Shown in pieces: positions 36,771 to 49,121 of a stretch of DNA of 62,000 bases. Positions within the stretch are counted from its first letter, which is position 1. The number at the start of each line of letters is the position of its first letter. Origin of the DNA: Phoronis australis (lineage: Eukaryota > Phoronida > Phoronidae); assembly GCA_002633005.1 (NCBI GenBank), contig NMRA01000164.1:372489-434488 (forward strand). The letters are read 5' to 3'. The notes under the pieces are model-generated. The model had not been told where the DNA came from and ran no database searches. It saw only the letters and a program-made list of their open reading frames with translations. Position numbers and translations under genes: made by a program.

Positions 36771-37892
36771 TTTCCTTGATTCTTTACGATTAAGGCCTAT
36801 GCGGTACTAACTAAGTTTAGCCGAAGTGACAGACTTCAAACTGGACTAAAGCAAGTTAGCAGCAGCAAGTTTTCCAGTTGAAGCAATCAGTGAACTCTGT
36901 TCTGTGCTTTCTTTTATGTTATGTGGTTAAGAACACTAACGTGTCATGTTAAAGCAAAATAATGGTTCCAAAACAGCGATTTTCAAAGATTGTGTTGCAT
37001 GAGGCTTTAGTTAGATCCAATCCTATAACTGGTTGAACCAGTGCGACATACTGAATATGTCAGGTGCCAGCCATGTTGACAATGTCACGACCCTTTAAGA
37101 CAGTTGTGCATTATGCAGTCTTAAGCGATTGGATTCCCTATTGCACCATATTTTGATATAAGCCCAATGTTTTTAAAGGGTTTTTGAATTTTGGCTGAGA
37201 TGTAAGTAAACCCTAGCTACGAATTATTGTGATGTCAGCTTCCAATTTTTGAAATGCTTGATATTCGACTATTTGCTTTAAAATAATACCCAGTTATCAA
37301 ATAAATAATTTTAGATCCTAACATGATTTGGCTTTATGTCAAATAATTCCAGAACTTTCTTAGATTTAATCAGTTAAGCATCATAAGTTTTCTTTTAAGT
37401 CTTTCATACTCAATGAAAGTTAATTAGCGAAAAAGACTGTTCTTACATATTCAAACAGGGTTGGGCCAAAGCTTAGTTTTAATAAGGGTTGGAACTGAGT
37501 ACCCAACAAGTTGCCCAAATGAGGTGATGTTAGCACTTGTAGAATAGTATTCAGATTTTTGGGAACCAGTTTCCTGTTCTTCACTCAGAGGAGGAAACTG
37601 GTTCTTTAAACTTGAGACCACAGTATTTAACCTGCAACTCGATTTTTGGTGTTCACTAGACATACCTCAACACTTTGGTTCAGTCATCAGAAAGTGTGCA
37701 CAAATGACTGATGCTTGCCCAGATGTAGTACATTAACCATCTGATTCTGATGATGTCTGGGAGACTCCTGTTATTCCAAGCAATTGCAGTTTGTGATTAT
37801 TACAATATACCCAAGGACAATGCTTTTCCAACTTATGGCAACAAAATGATTGCTTCACAGTTTTCTTGTTATGTCGAAGTCACTTGAAACTC
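36771..37892. other. Intergenic DNA
   Basis: No gene. A 13-bp perfect inverted repeat (GAACCAGTTTCCT at 37563-37575 with AGGAAACTGGTTC at 37592-37604) lies inside a - strand frame at 37451-37663 that I do not believe is coding. Confidence 0.5.
37563..37604. repeat. 13-bp perfect inverted repeat with 16-base loop
   Basis: Exact arms as read on the + strand. Function unknown. Confidence 0.8.
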
Positions 37893-38330
37893 TGGAAAAC
37901 TTGTCTAAATTCGACTAAATTCAGAACATCGGATGTCAGAAACGTCTAATTAGATTCAAATGAAGCTTTCAGAGACTATCACTGCTCTCCACAACGTTAC
38001 TAGGAATTTTCTTCAAACTGTTCCTCTTTTGCATGAGAGTCTATCGAAAATTGGACTTCTCAGGATTTTTGTGAAAAAACTCATAAGTAGCTTGAAAGGA
38101 AAACTAAACGATGATTTAGTCGAACGTAACACCACTTTTTAGACAGTATCTTGAACATTTATTTCAAATGAAATTTGGTCATGTTATTCTTACTGTTGTT
38201 TTTGGTATGAATTCACCTTTTTTATGCGCTTCATTTTGCTATAAAGACGTGATCACGTATGTACGTGACCCACTTCATGGTCATGAGGTCAGAAATGAAA
38301 TTCTGCCGTATTCCTTTTTTTCAGAAAATA
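37893..38330 (+). repeat. Dispersed repeat family S, copy 1
   Basis: Shares ordered words with 56895-57260 (+) and, inverted, 60105-60400: TAAATTC.(G)AACATC, TTTTGCATGAGAG..CATC versus TTTTGCATAAGAGGCCATC, ATTTT.(G)TGAAAAAA, and AAATTTGGTCATGTTATT versus AAATTTGATCATGTTATT. No frame is conserved between copies. Confidence 0.65.
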
Positions 38331-38719
38331 CATGTGTATACCTTGTTAAATTCTGTAGCTTTAGATGTGTGGCTAAATGCGCCCATAAGGTTACACACAC
38401 TGGTAAGGCTAAAAAGTTCCATAATTGGTTCTTCTTTGTTTTTTGAAAATTGATGCATTGATGCTGTATTTTTTTAGTTGTCGATATTTTCAGAAAGAAA
38501 AATTCTCCTGATTTCAGCCGAATTGGGTTGGGATGCTTCATTTTTGAGGCACAGACTGGAACCGTTTATAATATTTTTGGGACATAATTGTAAGTATTGT
38601 GTAGTAAACTGGACGTGTAAAGAGTTCTGTTTTAGTTCAATAGAGCTTTGTTATAAAGAACCTCCTCCCATTTTTCTTGATGCCGCTGTTAAGTAACAGT
38701 CCTCCGTAGCCGATACTCA

Positions 38720-39289
38720 ACTCTTAAGGCCTGGTGCACCGACTAAGTCCATCCAAGAACCGAGCTTTTGATTTGGATCACTTACCAGTGCAAAATTTTT
38801 ATCAACTTGTTCTTTAATCAGATAAGAAGTGATTTCTGGCGTTGCTGTAATTCGCTATTTCTTGATGACAAGCCAAGTTGTAGAATGTAATCATGAAATC
38901 ACCTTTAAATGTGACCAGTTCCTTAATAGTATGTGGTTTAATCAAATTTGTTGTTTTTTCATAGAAGGCAGTTTTATGGCTCCACTGTAGCCAAGTGAAC
39001 TTGTTAATGGTAAGAAGTGGTAATGTTATAAGTGGGTATACCTTATAAACCATACACATTGTATTGTGGTCTGACTATACAGAGTATAGGCGGGTGATGA
39101 AAAATAGAAGCAGGCAATAGTGGAATTTTCAGTTTGACAATTTGTATAAGTTAGTAACGAATCTTTTCCAGTTTAATCGCCAGTTTTTCAAACAGTTCCA
39201 CTGTCTGTCTATTTTCCAGAGTCATGTGTCATAAGAGTTATTCAAATGCTTTTATAACAATGAAATGAAAAATTCACACGATATGTTGA
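38720..39289. repeat. 570-bp block, first copy of an N-joined duplication
   Basis: The block opening ACTCTTAAGGCCTGGTGCAC and ending ATATGTTGA is repeated at 39291-39858 with only a handful of substitutions and one 2-base deletion (CTTATAAACC versus CTTATACC). The single N at 39290 lies exactly at the junction. No gene is seen in it; the - strand frame 38814-39059 is not conserved in meaning. Confidence 0.95.
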
Positions 39290-39290
39290 N
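39290..39290. other. Single-N assembly junction
   Basis: One ambiguous base separates the two copies of the 570-bp block, as expected where two overlapping contigs were joined without merging. Confidence 0.9.
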
Positions 39291-39858
39291 ACTCTTAAGG
39301 CCTGGTGCACCGACTAAGTCCATCCAAGAACCGAGCTTTTGATTTGGATCACTTACCAGTGCAAAATTTTTATCAACTTGTTCTTTAATCAGATAAGAAG
39401 TGATTTCTGGCGTTGCTGTAATTCGCTTTTTCTTGATGACAAGCCAAGTTGTAGAATGTAGTCATGAAATCGCCTTTAAATGTGACCAGTTCCTTAACAG
39501 TATGTGGTTTAATCAAATTTGTTGTTTTTTCATAGAAGGCAGTTTTATGGCCCCACTGTAGCCAAGTGAACTTGTTAATGGTAAGAAGTGGTAATGTTAT
39601 AAGTGGGTATACCTTATACCATACACATTGTATTGTGGTCTGACTATACAGAGTATAGCCGGGTGATGAAAAATAGAAGCAGGCAATAGTGGAATTTTCA
39701 GTTTGACAATTTGTATAAGTTAGTAACGACTCTTTTCCAGTTTAATCGCCAGTTTTTCAAACAGTTCCACTGTCTGTCTATTTTCCAGAGTCATGTGTCA
39801 TAAGAGTTATTCAAATGCTTTTATAACAATGAAATGAAAAATTCACACGATATGTTGA
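39291..39858. repeat. 568-bp block, second copy of the N-joined duplication
   Basis: Partner of 38720-39289. Differences seen include GCTTTTTCTT for GCTATTTCTT, AACAGTATG for AATAGTATG, GGCCCCACTG for GGCTCCACTG and ATAGCCGG for ATAGGCGG. This is the level expected between two alleles. Unique sequence resumes after 39858. Confidence 0.95.
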
Positions 39859-40674
39859 TATCAGAAAATCCTTTTTCTCACCGATGATGTCCGGTTAGTC
39901 CATGGTTAAGTTTTATAACCTTAGTAGTGTGAATAAAGGTGACAGATTGTTGGCTTTCAGGTTGGAAGATACACAGTGTGTTATGAAAAACTTGGGAATC
40001 TGGGTTTTTTGCAACTGCTAATTCAGCAAACCACGCCATTTTGTTCAGTACAACTACAGCATGTCATACTGGCTCTACCCACAGACAATGCAAACCATTT
40101 ATTTCAACGTTTATACTTGCTAGGTCATATTAATTACCTATTGCAATTTGCCACTACCACTATGAGTTTTAATTTATGCCTGATCATTATCTTCAAAGTA
40201 TGGTATATAGAAGGAATGATTTTGCAGATTAATTGTTGGGTGAGGGTAATGTTTTACATTTTCATTTACGTGCTGGCAAGTGCTTCAACTGCTTGACAGT
40301 TTTGTTGTACAAAGTCAACAATGTTCATTCTTGACATGGTATAATTATGAGTAAATACCAGTTGAACATAGCCATACTTTCAAGCAATTTCTGGTCACTA
40401 GTCACCTGAAGAGGATTAGTAACCAGACTAGAAGGCATATAAAATTTTTGTATCCTAGACAGTGCTGTGTACATAGACGAATTTAATGGGAGTCAGCATC
40501 ACAACCAAAATAAAACATCCCTTGGCATACTGTTTTGGAGGTTTACACAGAAAATTTTCCATTGAAAATTGTGTTTGGGCCATCCCGTATGATATTACAA
40601 AGAACCAACATTTCCATATTCCTACCATCTGTGCTACGTGTATAAAATGTCACGCCACGTTTAACTAAAGTCCC
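39859..40674. other. Intergenic DNA
   Basis: The open frame at 39976-40296 has no motif I recognise, and no splice-site pair makes it convincing. Confidence 0.45.
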
Positions 40675-41095
40675 ATTTAGACATCAACTTTTGGACCTGC
40701 GCAACTGACACGGAGCAAATTGACCTGTGTCAAGCGGCCGTTTACACACACAACTCACTTACCGTGGCAAGACGGAAATTACAAGCTGGAGAGACTGGAT
40801 CGCACATGCGCAGGTTTACAAATGACGAGAGTTGCAGAAACAAAGCACCCGTATGAAGGTCATTGCACAAGCACAGTAGAGATGATCCTTTCCGCCTTGC
40901 TCCAGTTTCACGTTTAGACTTATAATTGACATGGCGCAAGATGTTCGGGCGCAAATTGCTCTACCTCACAAACGGGTGGCAAAAATTTGTCACCGCGGTG
41001 TTAATTTGCTCCGTGTCAGTCCATTTACAAACTGGAACAACTCGTTTCGTGTCAGCTGATCTGTGTCAACTTTGTAAGTGTAAATGGCACTTTTC
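40675..41095. mobile_element. Non-autonomous TIR element, family M, fullest copy
   Basis: The left end AAGTCCCATTTAGACATCAA and the inverse of the right end AAGTGCCATTTACACTTACA match imperfectly. A second inverted word, CTGACACGG/CTGACACGA, lies further in. The interior has GAGATGATCCTTTCCGCC and GCTCTACCTCACAAACGGGT shared with copies at 9277-9663 and 34027-34118. About 420 bp, no transposase. Confidence 0.65.
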
Positions 41096-43534
41096 TTGGT
41101 CTCAAGCAATGATAAACTGGCAGTTCTCTCCATGCCCTGAATTAAAGCATCTTTAATTTTACCAAGGAAAAATTTGACATCAGTTTCATGATGATAAAGG
41201 TCTAAATCAACAGTTGGTTTTTGTGATGGAAATCTGGTTTATTCCCACTTAAGAAAATTTCACTCTTTTAGTTATCTGGTATGTTCAATAGAACTGCCCC
41301 TGATAAAGATTTCTTTATTTGTAATGGGGATGTCTGCCTCTGAAAAACAGAAAAGGGTGAAAATTTCGGCAATTATTTAAAAATGTTGGAAAAATACGAC
41401 TAATCTTTAGCACTTTGAGAGGATGGAAGAAAATTGTGTTTAACCCAATTGCTTATTCTGTTGTGTAATATGTGCAGAGTTGAAAAGACAAAATGGAATG
41501 TTTTTCATTCACAGATATTTTGCTGTGCTGCACTTTTTTGCGTGAATATATTCTTCCAAAGGCCAGCTTTAATTTGATGGCATTACAATGTTCGCAGAGA
41601 CAATAAGAACACTGTCAATTTCAACTGCATTAAATACCCATCAAAGACGAGTGACACGTAGGTGACACTGAAAATGTTTGTGCAAAATATTGTCTCCTTT
41701 TGGCTACAGCTAATCTCATTATATCCCCGCTGTATATGAAAATGGGTACTTCGTTTACAGTCTTGAGTAGATGTAATAATGAACCTATGCCCTCACTGTT
41801 GTGTTTTTCGCTATACCACCGAGCACCTGCACAAGATTTATGGTAGTAGTTTACTATTTACGGCAAGTGTTGATCATAACATCGCAGAGATGTTTTTAAC
41901 ACTAACACAACTAGTGAAGATTACTGTTACCAGTAGTACATTATGTTTTTTTAAAAACGTAACGTATTTCAGTAATCATACAAACAGCGCCATCTTAAGT
42001 GGCAAGGGAGACCATTTTAGAGATTTTTTATGTACCGAGACGTGGCATGATTTCACTTTGGACTGTCAAGTGGGGTCCATTGATTGCTTCTGGGCCTAGG
42101 CTATTGGTATAAACATTCACTTTATAGTTACTGACTTGTTACCTAATCTCTTCGTGGCTAAGATCTTGAGTATCTTATAATTATGTTTCTTCTGTTTTGT
42201 AGTGCTATTGAAATTTTAATTTGTTGAGCACATAAACAACATAATAATAAAAAGATGTAAATGCCTTGTTAAGTTCTAATTGTCAACTGCAAACCAAAGT
42301 GTTTGGTGACATTCCTACCTGTGTTTCATGAGTTCAGTGGTGTCTGCTATACATACTTCAAAAACTTGTATTTGGAAATTCTATAAAATATTTAATTACT
42401 TGATTGCGGAAAGTTACATATTTATAAATTGTAGAACGGGTTCTGTTTTACCTGTCATCCTATTTACCTAAGCCTTACCTTTACATTCTCAGTGTGACAT
42501 CTCCCCCCTTCCTTTGGTGACGCAAGACGATCTGGTTGCCTAGGCTACTTCACTTTTCTCCCCAAACGTGGCAATCAGCCGATGCACTGATTGTGAGTGT
42601 GCTGTTGAGACCAGCGGACAACATTTAAAATTACTTATTACGAAAGTATGTATTACATTCGTTTGGCAAATTCGACGAATGAAAACGTTGAACACCTGTT
42701 AGGTGATAATTTTTTCACACCCTGTGGATAATACGCGGCTGTTGTAATGAGTTTAAAATATTGGTAAATTTACACCTTGCTTATTAGTTTCCTTCGTTCA
42801 TGACAAAGGTTTTTTCCTCAGGTCTTAAATGCTTTGTGAATTTACAATTAGTTATTGCTGGTTAGTATCTTATTTAATTATCATGCTAAGTGATGATAAA
42901 ATATGCTTGTTTCATTCGCTCATAACAAAACGGTTTCATTGCCTGTGGGCACACAACATTGGCAAGCATAAGTTGTGTGTTTCTGAACCTGTTTAATTTC
43001 TTTTGTTCAAATTTTTTATTATTCCTTGTCAAAAAGACGGTGTTTGTCTTACATTTTGTTTATTGGCATCAAACGAATAAAATCTAAAAAATAGAAGAAA
43101 TAAAAATTACAAGTTGATGTTATTACTGCTAATAGTGCTTAAAATTAATTCTGAAAAAGCAACAATTACTGATTTCTTAAATGTCATTACGGCTATTCCG
43201 TCTGGGAGTTTGATACAAGCCATATTTTTATAACCTGATGACTGCTTTCAGGCGATTTGCCAAAAGGAATGTCATATCCTTTTGAACTTTTGTTTAATTT
43301 CTTCAGCAATGTCACAATGTCAGTTCCTGTTCAGAACATAAATTACTTATTGTCCATCAGTGAAATAGGGCTGCTTAGGTTGCATGCAAGAGTTGTTTTT
43401 TAGCAATCTTTGGACAAGATCTATTACAGATTTAACCAGGTTTGGGCTGTACAATGTATAGGTGCACTGTTTTTTATTTCCAAAAAAGAGGAGTCTATTT
43501 TTGAAAATCAAAAGTTTTTTTTGTTAAGTAAATT
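41096..43534. other. Intergenic DNA
   Basis: No supported gene; the open frame at 41779-42099 has no recognisable domain. A slightly CG-richer patch lies at 42510-42620. Confidence 0.45.
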
Positions 43535-44590
43535 AATGTGCGGTGTCTCGCGTCCGTGCTGTATCTTCAAACCGCTTGATGGATGTTTGCACTGCATTTT
43601 GCGGACATGTTCCTATCATGGATGCACATTTCCTGAGGAATTTGATTACTGCTGTGCCCCCTAGTGGCATTTTGAGTTCTTGTCTTAGCCTCTGTAAACG
43701 TAGTTCCTTGATGAATTTTCATGAAATTTGGCAAAGAGGTTTCTGTTATGGAGACAACATCTTTATGTTTTCAGACAGATTCTATGTAATCTGCACCTTC
43801 TGGTGACCAGTTTTATTATTTTTGCGTCTGTTTTTTAGCATCCGCGTCTCTATCCATGAAACCACTTGAAGGATTGTGAAATTTCTCTGCTGTGTTACTT
43901 TTGAGATGAGCAAAGCTGACTGATTTTTGGACGGGTCAAATTACCAGTGGCAATTTAGGGTTTTTTTGCGTATCTTTCTATATCTACCAAGTTCCTTGAT
44001 GGATGTTCAGGAAATTTGGCTAATAAGTTTCTATTAATGAGATAACGACTTTTGCATTCCCTGATGGCTATTTTATTCTTGTGTCTATTTCGGCATCTGC
44101 TTTTCTCTGTCTGCCAAACCACTGATTATTATGAAATTTTACTGATTTATTTCTGTTGAGATGGTCACAGCTGACGTAACTACTACTGAACCCCCGGTGT
44201 CATTTTTTGCCTATGCCTCAATATCATTGTGAGCTTTGTGATGGATTTTCGTGAAACTTGGCATGTGAGGTCCAGTTGATGAGATAACGTCTGACGTTGA
44301 TTTTGGGACAAGCCTGGCTACTGTGGCATCTCTTAGTATCAATATTAAGGTTTTTTGATGGTTTGATGGTTGTTCACAAAATTTGGCAAATAAGTTACTA
44401 TCTTGGAGATGGCACCACTTGCTTGATTTGACTTTTTTGCGCCCCCATTACATAATAGTTATAATAATAATAATAATGATAATAATAATAATAACAATAA
44501 TAATAATAATAATATATTAAGCACCCCTAGAAGCATACCATTTGCAGTGCTGTCGGAGCATTTCGATGCTTTGCATTGGTCTTGTAATTA
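43535..44590. repeat. Composite element, copy 3
   Basis: A more diverged array. CCCCCTAGTGGCATTTT occurs near 43656, with degenerate counterparts near 43797, 43945 and 44060 at 115-150 base spacing, and TGAAATTTGGCAAAGAGG/GAAATTTGGCTAATAAG words between them. The tail at 44517-44590 (CACCCCTAGAAGCATACC, then ATTTGCAGTGC) matches the tails of copies 1 and 4. An AAT microsatellite separates core and tail. Confidence 0.75.
44455..44514. repeat. (AAT)n microsatellite
   Basis: An AAT trinucleotide run of about 60 bases with a few substitutions. Confidence 0.9.
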
Positions 44591-45054
44591 GTAATTCTCT
44601 AATTGTCATTTCTCTTTCATTTTACTACACGCTGTCTTCCTCAAAATGAAACCCAAAAGAGAACTTTGCCAGCTTCAAAAAGAATGTTCATCTACCGTAC
44701 TTTTCTGGTTTAATGCTCTGGGCACTTAAAATGCGAAACAAAATAATCAGGATTTGGCCAAACACAGGTGCTTAAAAACATAATGTTCAAGAAATCTGGT
44801 TGGACGCTTACTGGGATGGTTGATTGGTTTAATGCCCTGGGAGCTACATTGACATCGGACTAATGTGAGGAGTCAAACAAAAGGGATGAAACGGTGTTCA
44901 CAGGCATGGGGACTTTTAAGGAAGTCACGGTCATACAATTAGGCTATCAATGGGCAGTGAGCCGAGGATGGGTGTTAACCCAAATGAGTATGGTTGTAGA
45001 AAACATTGCAATCTTACCAATGTAGAACAAAACTATTTGCCAAAATTTTTTATG

Positions 45055-45465
45055 TTTATGTGTGGCCACATATTGCCGTCATCTCTGTCCGTTGTCCTCG
45101 GCTATACTTCTTCAACCCTTTGTAGGATTTTTGCGAAATTTGGGAGTCTGTCATTTTTATTACTTATGAGTTTTGTTTTGGTGTCTACCTTTCTATTGGC
45201 CAAACCACTTATAGGATCATTATAAAAATTGTCATATGTTCTCCTATTAGGAAGAGCACGGCTGATGATAATTTTTTAATGTTCTGAGTAATTGGTTCAA
45301 CTTGCAATGGGCAAACCTTAGCGGCCTGCACTCTGGTACAACCAGACCACCTGCAATTAATTTTTCATGTTTACTGGTGCTTCCCTAGTGGCAATTTTAT
45401 TATTTCGTATATGGAAGCCTACCTTTTGCAATGGAGTCGTTGGGGCATTTGCGTAACTATTATTC
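45055..45465. repeat. Composite element, copy 4 (short)
   Basis: The head reads GTGTGGCCACATATTGCCGT and CATCTCTGTCCG. The core is reduced to about two monomers, with TTTTTGCGAAATTTGG and CCCTAGTGGCAATTTTAT. The tail is GAAGCCTACCTTTTGCAATG, then GTCGTTGGGGCATTTGC. It shows that head and tail persist when the array has shrunk. Confidence 0.7.
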
Positions 45466-47579
45466 ATTTTCAAAAGGTTTTAACATTATTGTGAGTTCCT
45501 ACAAATTTTAGAAATATTTTCTAATGATAAGGAATAAAACCAGACCTGCCAGGTCTCATGTATCTCGTGTGACTCTCACGCATTTGGCCACTGCCTCACG
45601 CTCTCACGTGAGCCTTGAGCTATCTCACGCAAAATGAATTTTTTGGGCGTAAATTTTCAAAAAACCTAGCTTTATACGCTTTTAGCGTGGTTATATGGGT
45701 ATTCTTTATTATAAAGACGATGTAATATCGTTTTCATGAAATAAAATGGTTTTTATTAATGTAATATGACTAGTTAGGATATATAAAGTTTGATAGTTAG
45801 TGAAGATATGGCCAGGAACCTCTCGCAAAATTTGAGCAAATTTGTCCATTCTCCAGCAAAATTTCAACCAACCTCCAGCAAAGTTCTTATATCCCCTTGG
45901 CAGGTCTGTAAATCTCAAGAGCTACTAGCTTTTGATTTACAGCATTTCGTTTCAAAGTTTGCCTTAACTTTCCCATTTAGCATGTTAGTCAGTCAGGTGG
46001 CTGCTTGTACGTGACTAGACATCAAAGTTATATTTTTATTCAGTGTTTAGTACAAGATTAAGTGTATATTTGTACTTGTCAGGAAGTACATTCATTTATT
46101 AGAGGAGAGTGTAGATGCCAGGAGACGTTCAGTTGTGCAGGTCACTCGACCAGAGTATTGACATAAAATGCATAATACATATCCTATTCGTTATTAGGTT
46201 CTTCGTGAGAGTTGGCCAACTTGTTACAACAATATGGACACACTGTCCGATTTACTAGCCATGTTCTTGTTGGTAACGGAAATGGTGTCTTATCACTGCA
46301 AGGAATATTACGAGACTGAATTCAGTTTTTCAAATTTTGGCAGCTAAAGTTTGGGAAAATGTACTTTTAAACCTCTCATCATGGCAATTTTTTGCAGCTA
46401 AAGCGGCTAAAATCCATCTTTGGTCACCAAAAACTAACTTTTGATTTAGATCGTGTATACTCGAGTTAGTAATGATATGTTGGCTATGGAAGAACTGATG
46501 GTTTGGATGTGCTTCAGACCAGGACACACCGTGACAAGCCAACTTAATGAACATGATCACTAGCAATAACAAATAATCTGTTCTTCTCAAACCCAGGAAT
46601 CATCTCTAACCCAACAAAGGAACCAATGAAGGAAAGATTTATAGCGGTCAATGTTGTCAATCAAAAATTAGGAAAGCGGGTCTGTGGACGCTTTAAATGA
46701 CATTTCTTTTTTGGTGGTTTTCTTGAATTACCGCTTTTATATATTGTTAATTAGGTCTCGACCTGCTAAGGAAATATGACGCATTGCTTTCCAATTGGAA
46801 TGAAGTGCAATGCATAGACCAGCTAAATATTTTTTCACAATGTCAGTGATGGAACAATAATGCCAGTGTCAGCATACCTGAACCATATTAGAATAAAATT
46901 ATTTGGGGGACGAAATCAAACTGCACCAATATGGACCGTCTTTTCTTTTTTAATATCGCACTCTCAGGGTCACCATTGACACTTCACATTGTTGAGGGCA
47001 CATGCCCCCTGCTTGCTACAGCCCTCCACCTTGTAAAATACAGATCTCAACTGTGGATTTAAATGTTTGATTAAGTGGAAATGCCAGTAGCATTTTAAAC
47101 GATCATTAGTCATGTAACATACTGGTTTTGGGATAGCAGATAAAACCACCCGTAATAATTCAAATCAGAAAAGAGCAGAAGAAACTAACGTGACCTATTT
47201 GGCCTCTTAAGTGACCCATAGGTTTAAATGCCTTTGGCATGCTTTTCTAAAATGATACCTGATTCGCCGGTTTCATTGACTAGGTGTCCCCTCCTGCATT
47301 GACCAATTGTGCCACGTCATAATTACCCATCAGTGCGTTCTTAGATCCAACAACTGCACAATTAATGATCAAGAAAGGATAGCATTTATTTTTACAATTA
47401 CCACCAGCAGACTGAAAATTAATTGATGGTCCCCCTAGAACAAGCAGACGTTTTAATTGCTGGATCACAATTATGACTGGTGGTTGTAAAAATAGGTCAG
47501 GTATTTGTTTGAAAGCTGGCAGATGTAGTTATGTGTATTATGTCTACCTAGGCAATTATAATTTACATTTGACACACTT
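45466..47579. other. Intergenic DNA
   Basis: No supported gene. Repeated CTCACG words occur near 45570-45630. A - strand open frame at 46330-46590 starts with a hydrophobic run but has no ATG at its start and no recognised family. Confidence 0.45.
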
Positions 47580-47800
47580 GGTTCGGTGCACTCCACCATA
47601 ATTTACTTTTTTTACCCAAAAATAATTGCCAAAATTATCATTTTTTAAAGCCTGGTCTACCTGGATGCAGTTGTTATTTTAAAACATCTACTCAGTGCAA
47701 ACCAAGCTGATGAGTGATAAAAGTTTCTTGATATTTGTTTTTGCTGAGAAACATGACAATGAAATTCCAGTTGTTCATCATGATAAATAGGTGTGGTATT
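47580..47800. repeat. Dispersed repeat family Q, partial copy
   Basis: Shares AATAATTGCCAAAATTATCA and TTTTTTAAAGCCTGGT with 7105-7170 and 48010-48060. It lies directly before the fuller copy at 47980. Confidence 0.6.
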
Positions 47801-47979
47801 ACCGTGTCTTGTTTACGTCTACAAACTGTAAGGCTCATTGTAATATTGTAATACTTTGTGCTGTGGCATATTTTACTGTACATTTTGGGTAATCATTTGA
47901 TGATTTTTTTCAATAGTATTAAAGCATACATGAATCTGCTTGATACACTATAGGCTTGGGCGTGATGTCTAATTTTTCC

Positions 47980-48745
47980 CCAATATTATGGTAATTCCAC
48001 TTACTTCACACAAAAACAATTGACTAAATTTGCCGTTTTCCATTTTTTCAAAGGCTGATTGTTCCACTGTAAATAATGCTGATATTTTATGTCATCTATG
48101 GGATACAAACAATGCTAGTATTAGACGAAAATTTTCTTAATCTTTATATTGAGAGGAAATTTGACAAAATAGAATTTCACTTGTTGCCCACATTCTGTGC
48201 TTAATAACTTCAGAATTACTGTATCTATGCCATGTAACTTTTATTTCCTCAGTCGTCACCATAAAAGGTGACCCTTCTTTAGCTTTTTGAGTATTTTTTC
48301 TTGATATCCTAACACAGAATTTTGAATGAAAACAGGTTATAGTATACCGGTAATTATAGCATATTTTTTGCTCAAAATGTGATCAAGCGAAGCAACACTA
48401 AACTCATTTAATACGATTACTTTGGAAAGTAATTAATTCTGAAATAGTTAAAAGTGCAGCTTTCAGTGTTTTAAGGGCAACATGAAAAATGATTTAAGCT
48501 CTTAAAATCGGTTTCCTAATATTCCTGATCTTGATGGGATTCTATTTCCGTTACCAACAAGGAGATCAAAATTGTCAGCGACTTGTGAAAATGGTTCACC
48601 GTTTATTGGTGTTGGCCAACACTTAAATTGGGAATTTGAACATGACCCATGCGTCTTGAGTTACCGTTTCATTTGGTAACAATTTAAGATCAGCTGAGTA
48701 TGGTGTAATTTTAAATCTCAAAACCGTTTCAGTTATGAGTTAAAC
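47980..48745. repeat. Dispersed repeat family Q, fullest copy
   Basis: The left half matches 51655-51850 (TTCTTAATCTTT, then ACAAAATAGAATTTCACTTG versus ACAAAACAGAATTTCACTTG). The right half matches 5890-6050 and 58725-58990 (GGGATTCTATTTCC, GTTACCAACAAG, TCAGCGACT). Together these define a repeat of roughly 750 bp just upstream of THTPA. No frame is conserved. Ends and class are unknown. Confidence 0.65.
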
Positions 48746-49085
48746 ATTGACAGCTAAACAGCAGCAAAATGCCCCCTTTAATTTTACTCCTGTTTCTATG
48801 TAATACTTCAACCTGCACTGACATTTGATTCTCGTATTCTTTTCATCTCTTGTTTTTTAAATGTCTATATGCTCTTTACTGAAACGGGCCTTACTTTCTA
48901 AATGCTTTCTAACTGAAACGGAAATTACAAGTCCGGTACATAACTCGAGTTCATATATTACATCTCAAACCTTTCCACATTGTGATGAAAAATTAATTCT
49001 TTTTCTAATTACAGATAATTTGGGACATAAGCGACTGTGAAGTATAACTAGTGGAACTCAACTTGAACACTTTCAATCTTTCAGA

Positions 49086-49121
49086 ATGAAAGGTCTGTTG
49101 CATCATGGTTGTACTTTGTAA
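49086..49121 (+). promoter_or_regulatory. Upstream ORF overlapping the THTPA start
   Basis: ATG at 49086 opens an 11-codon frame (MKGLLHHGCTL) ending at TAA 49119-49121, past the THTPA ATG at 49105 and in another frame. A 3' splice-site-like tract, CAATCTTTCAG, ends at 49084, so this ATG would lie at the very 5' edge of the exon if that site is used. Ribosomes starting here would bypass ATG 49105 and could favour the next THTPA ATG at 49195. Confidence 0.4.

Noticed and set aside
42535-42548. RFX X-box (GTTGCCTAGGCTAC)
   Set aside because: The second half-site departs from the GYAAC consensus, and no gene start is evident nearby.
46330-46590. - strand frame beginning with a signal-peptide-like stretch
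   Set aside because: The apparent start is TTG, not ATG, and there is no homology or exon boundary.
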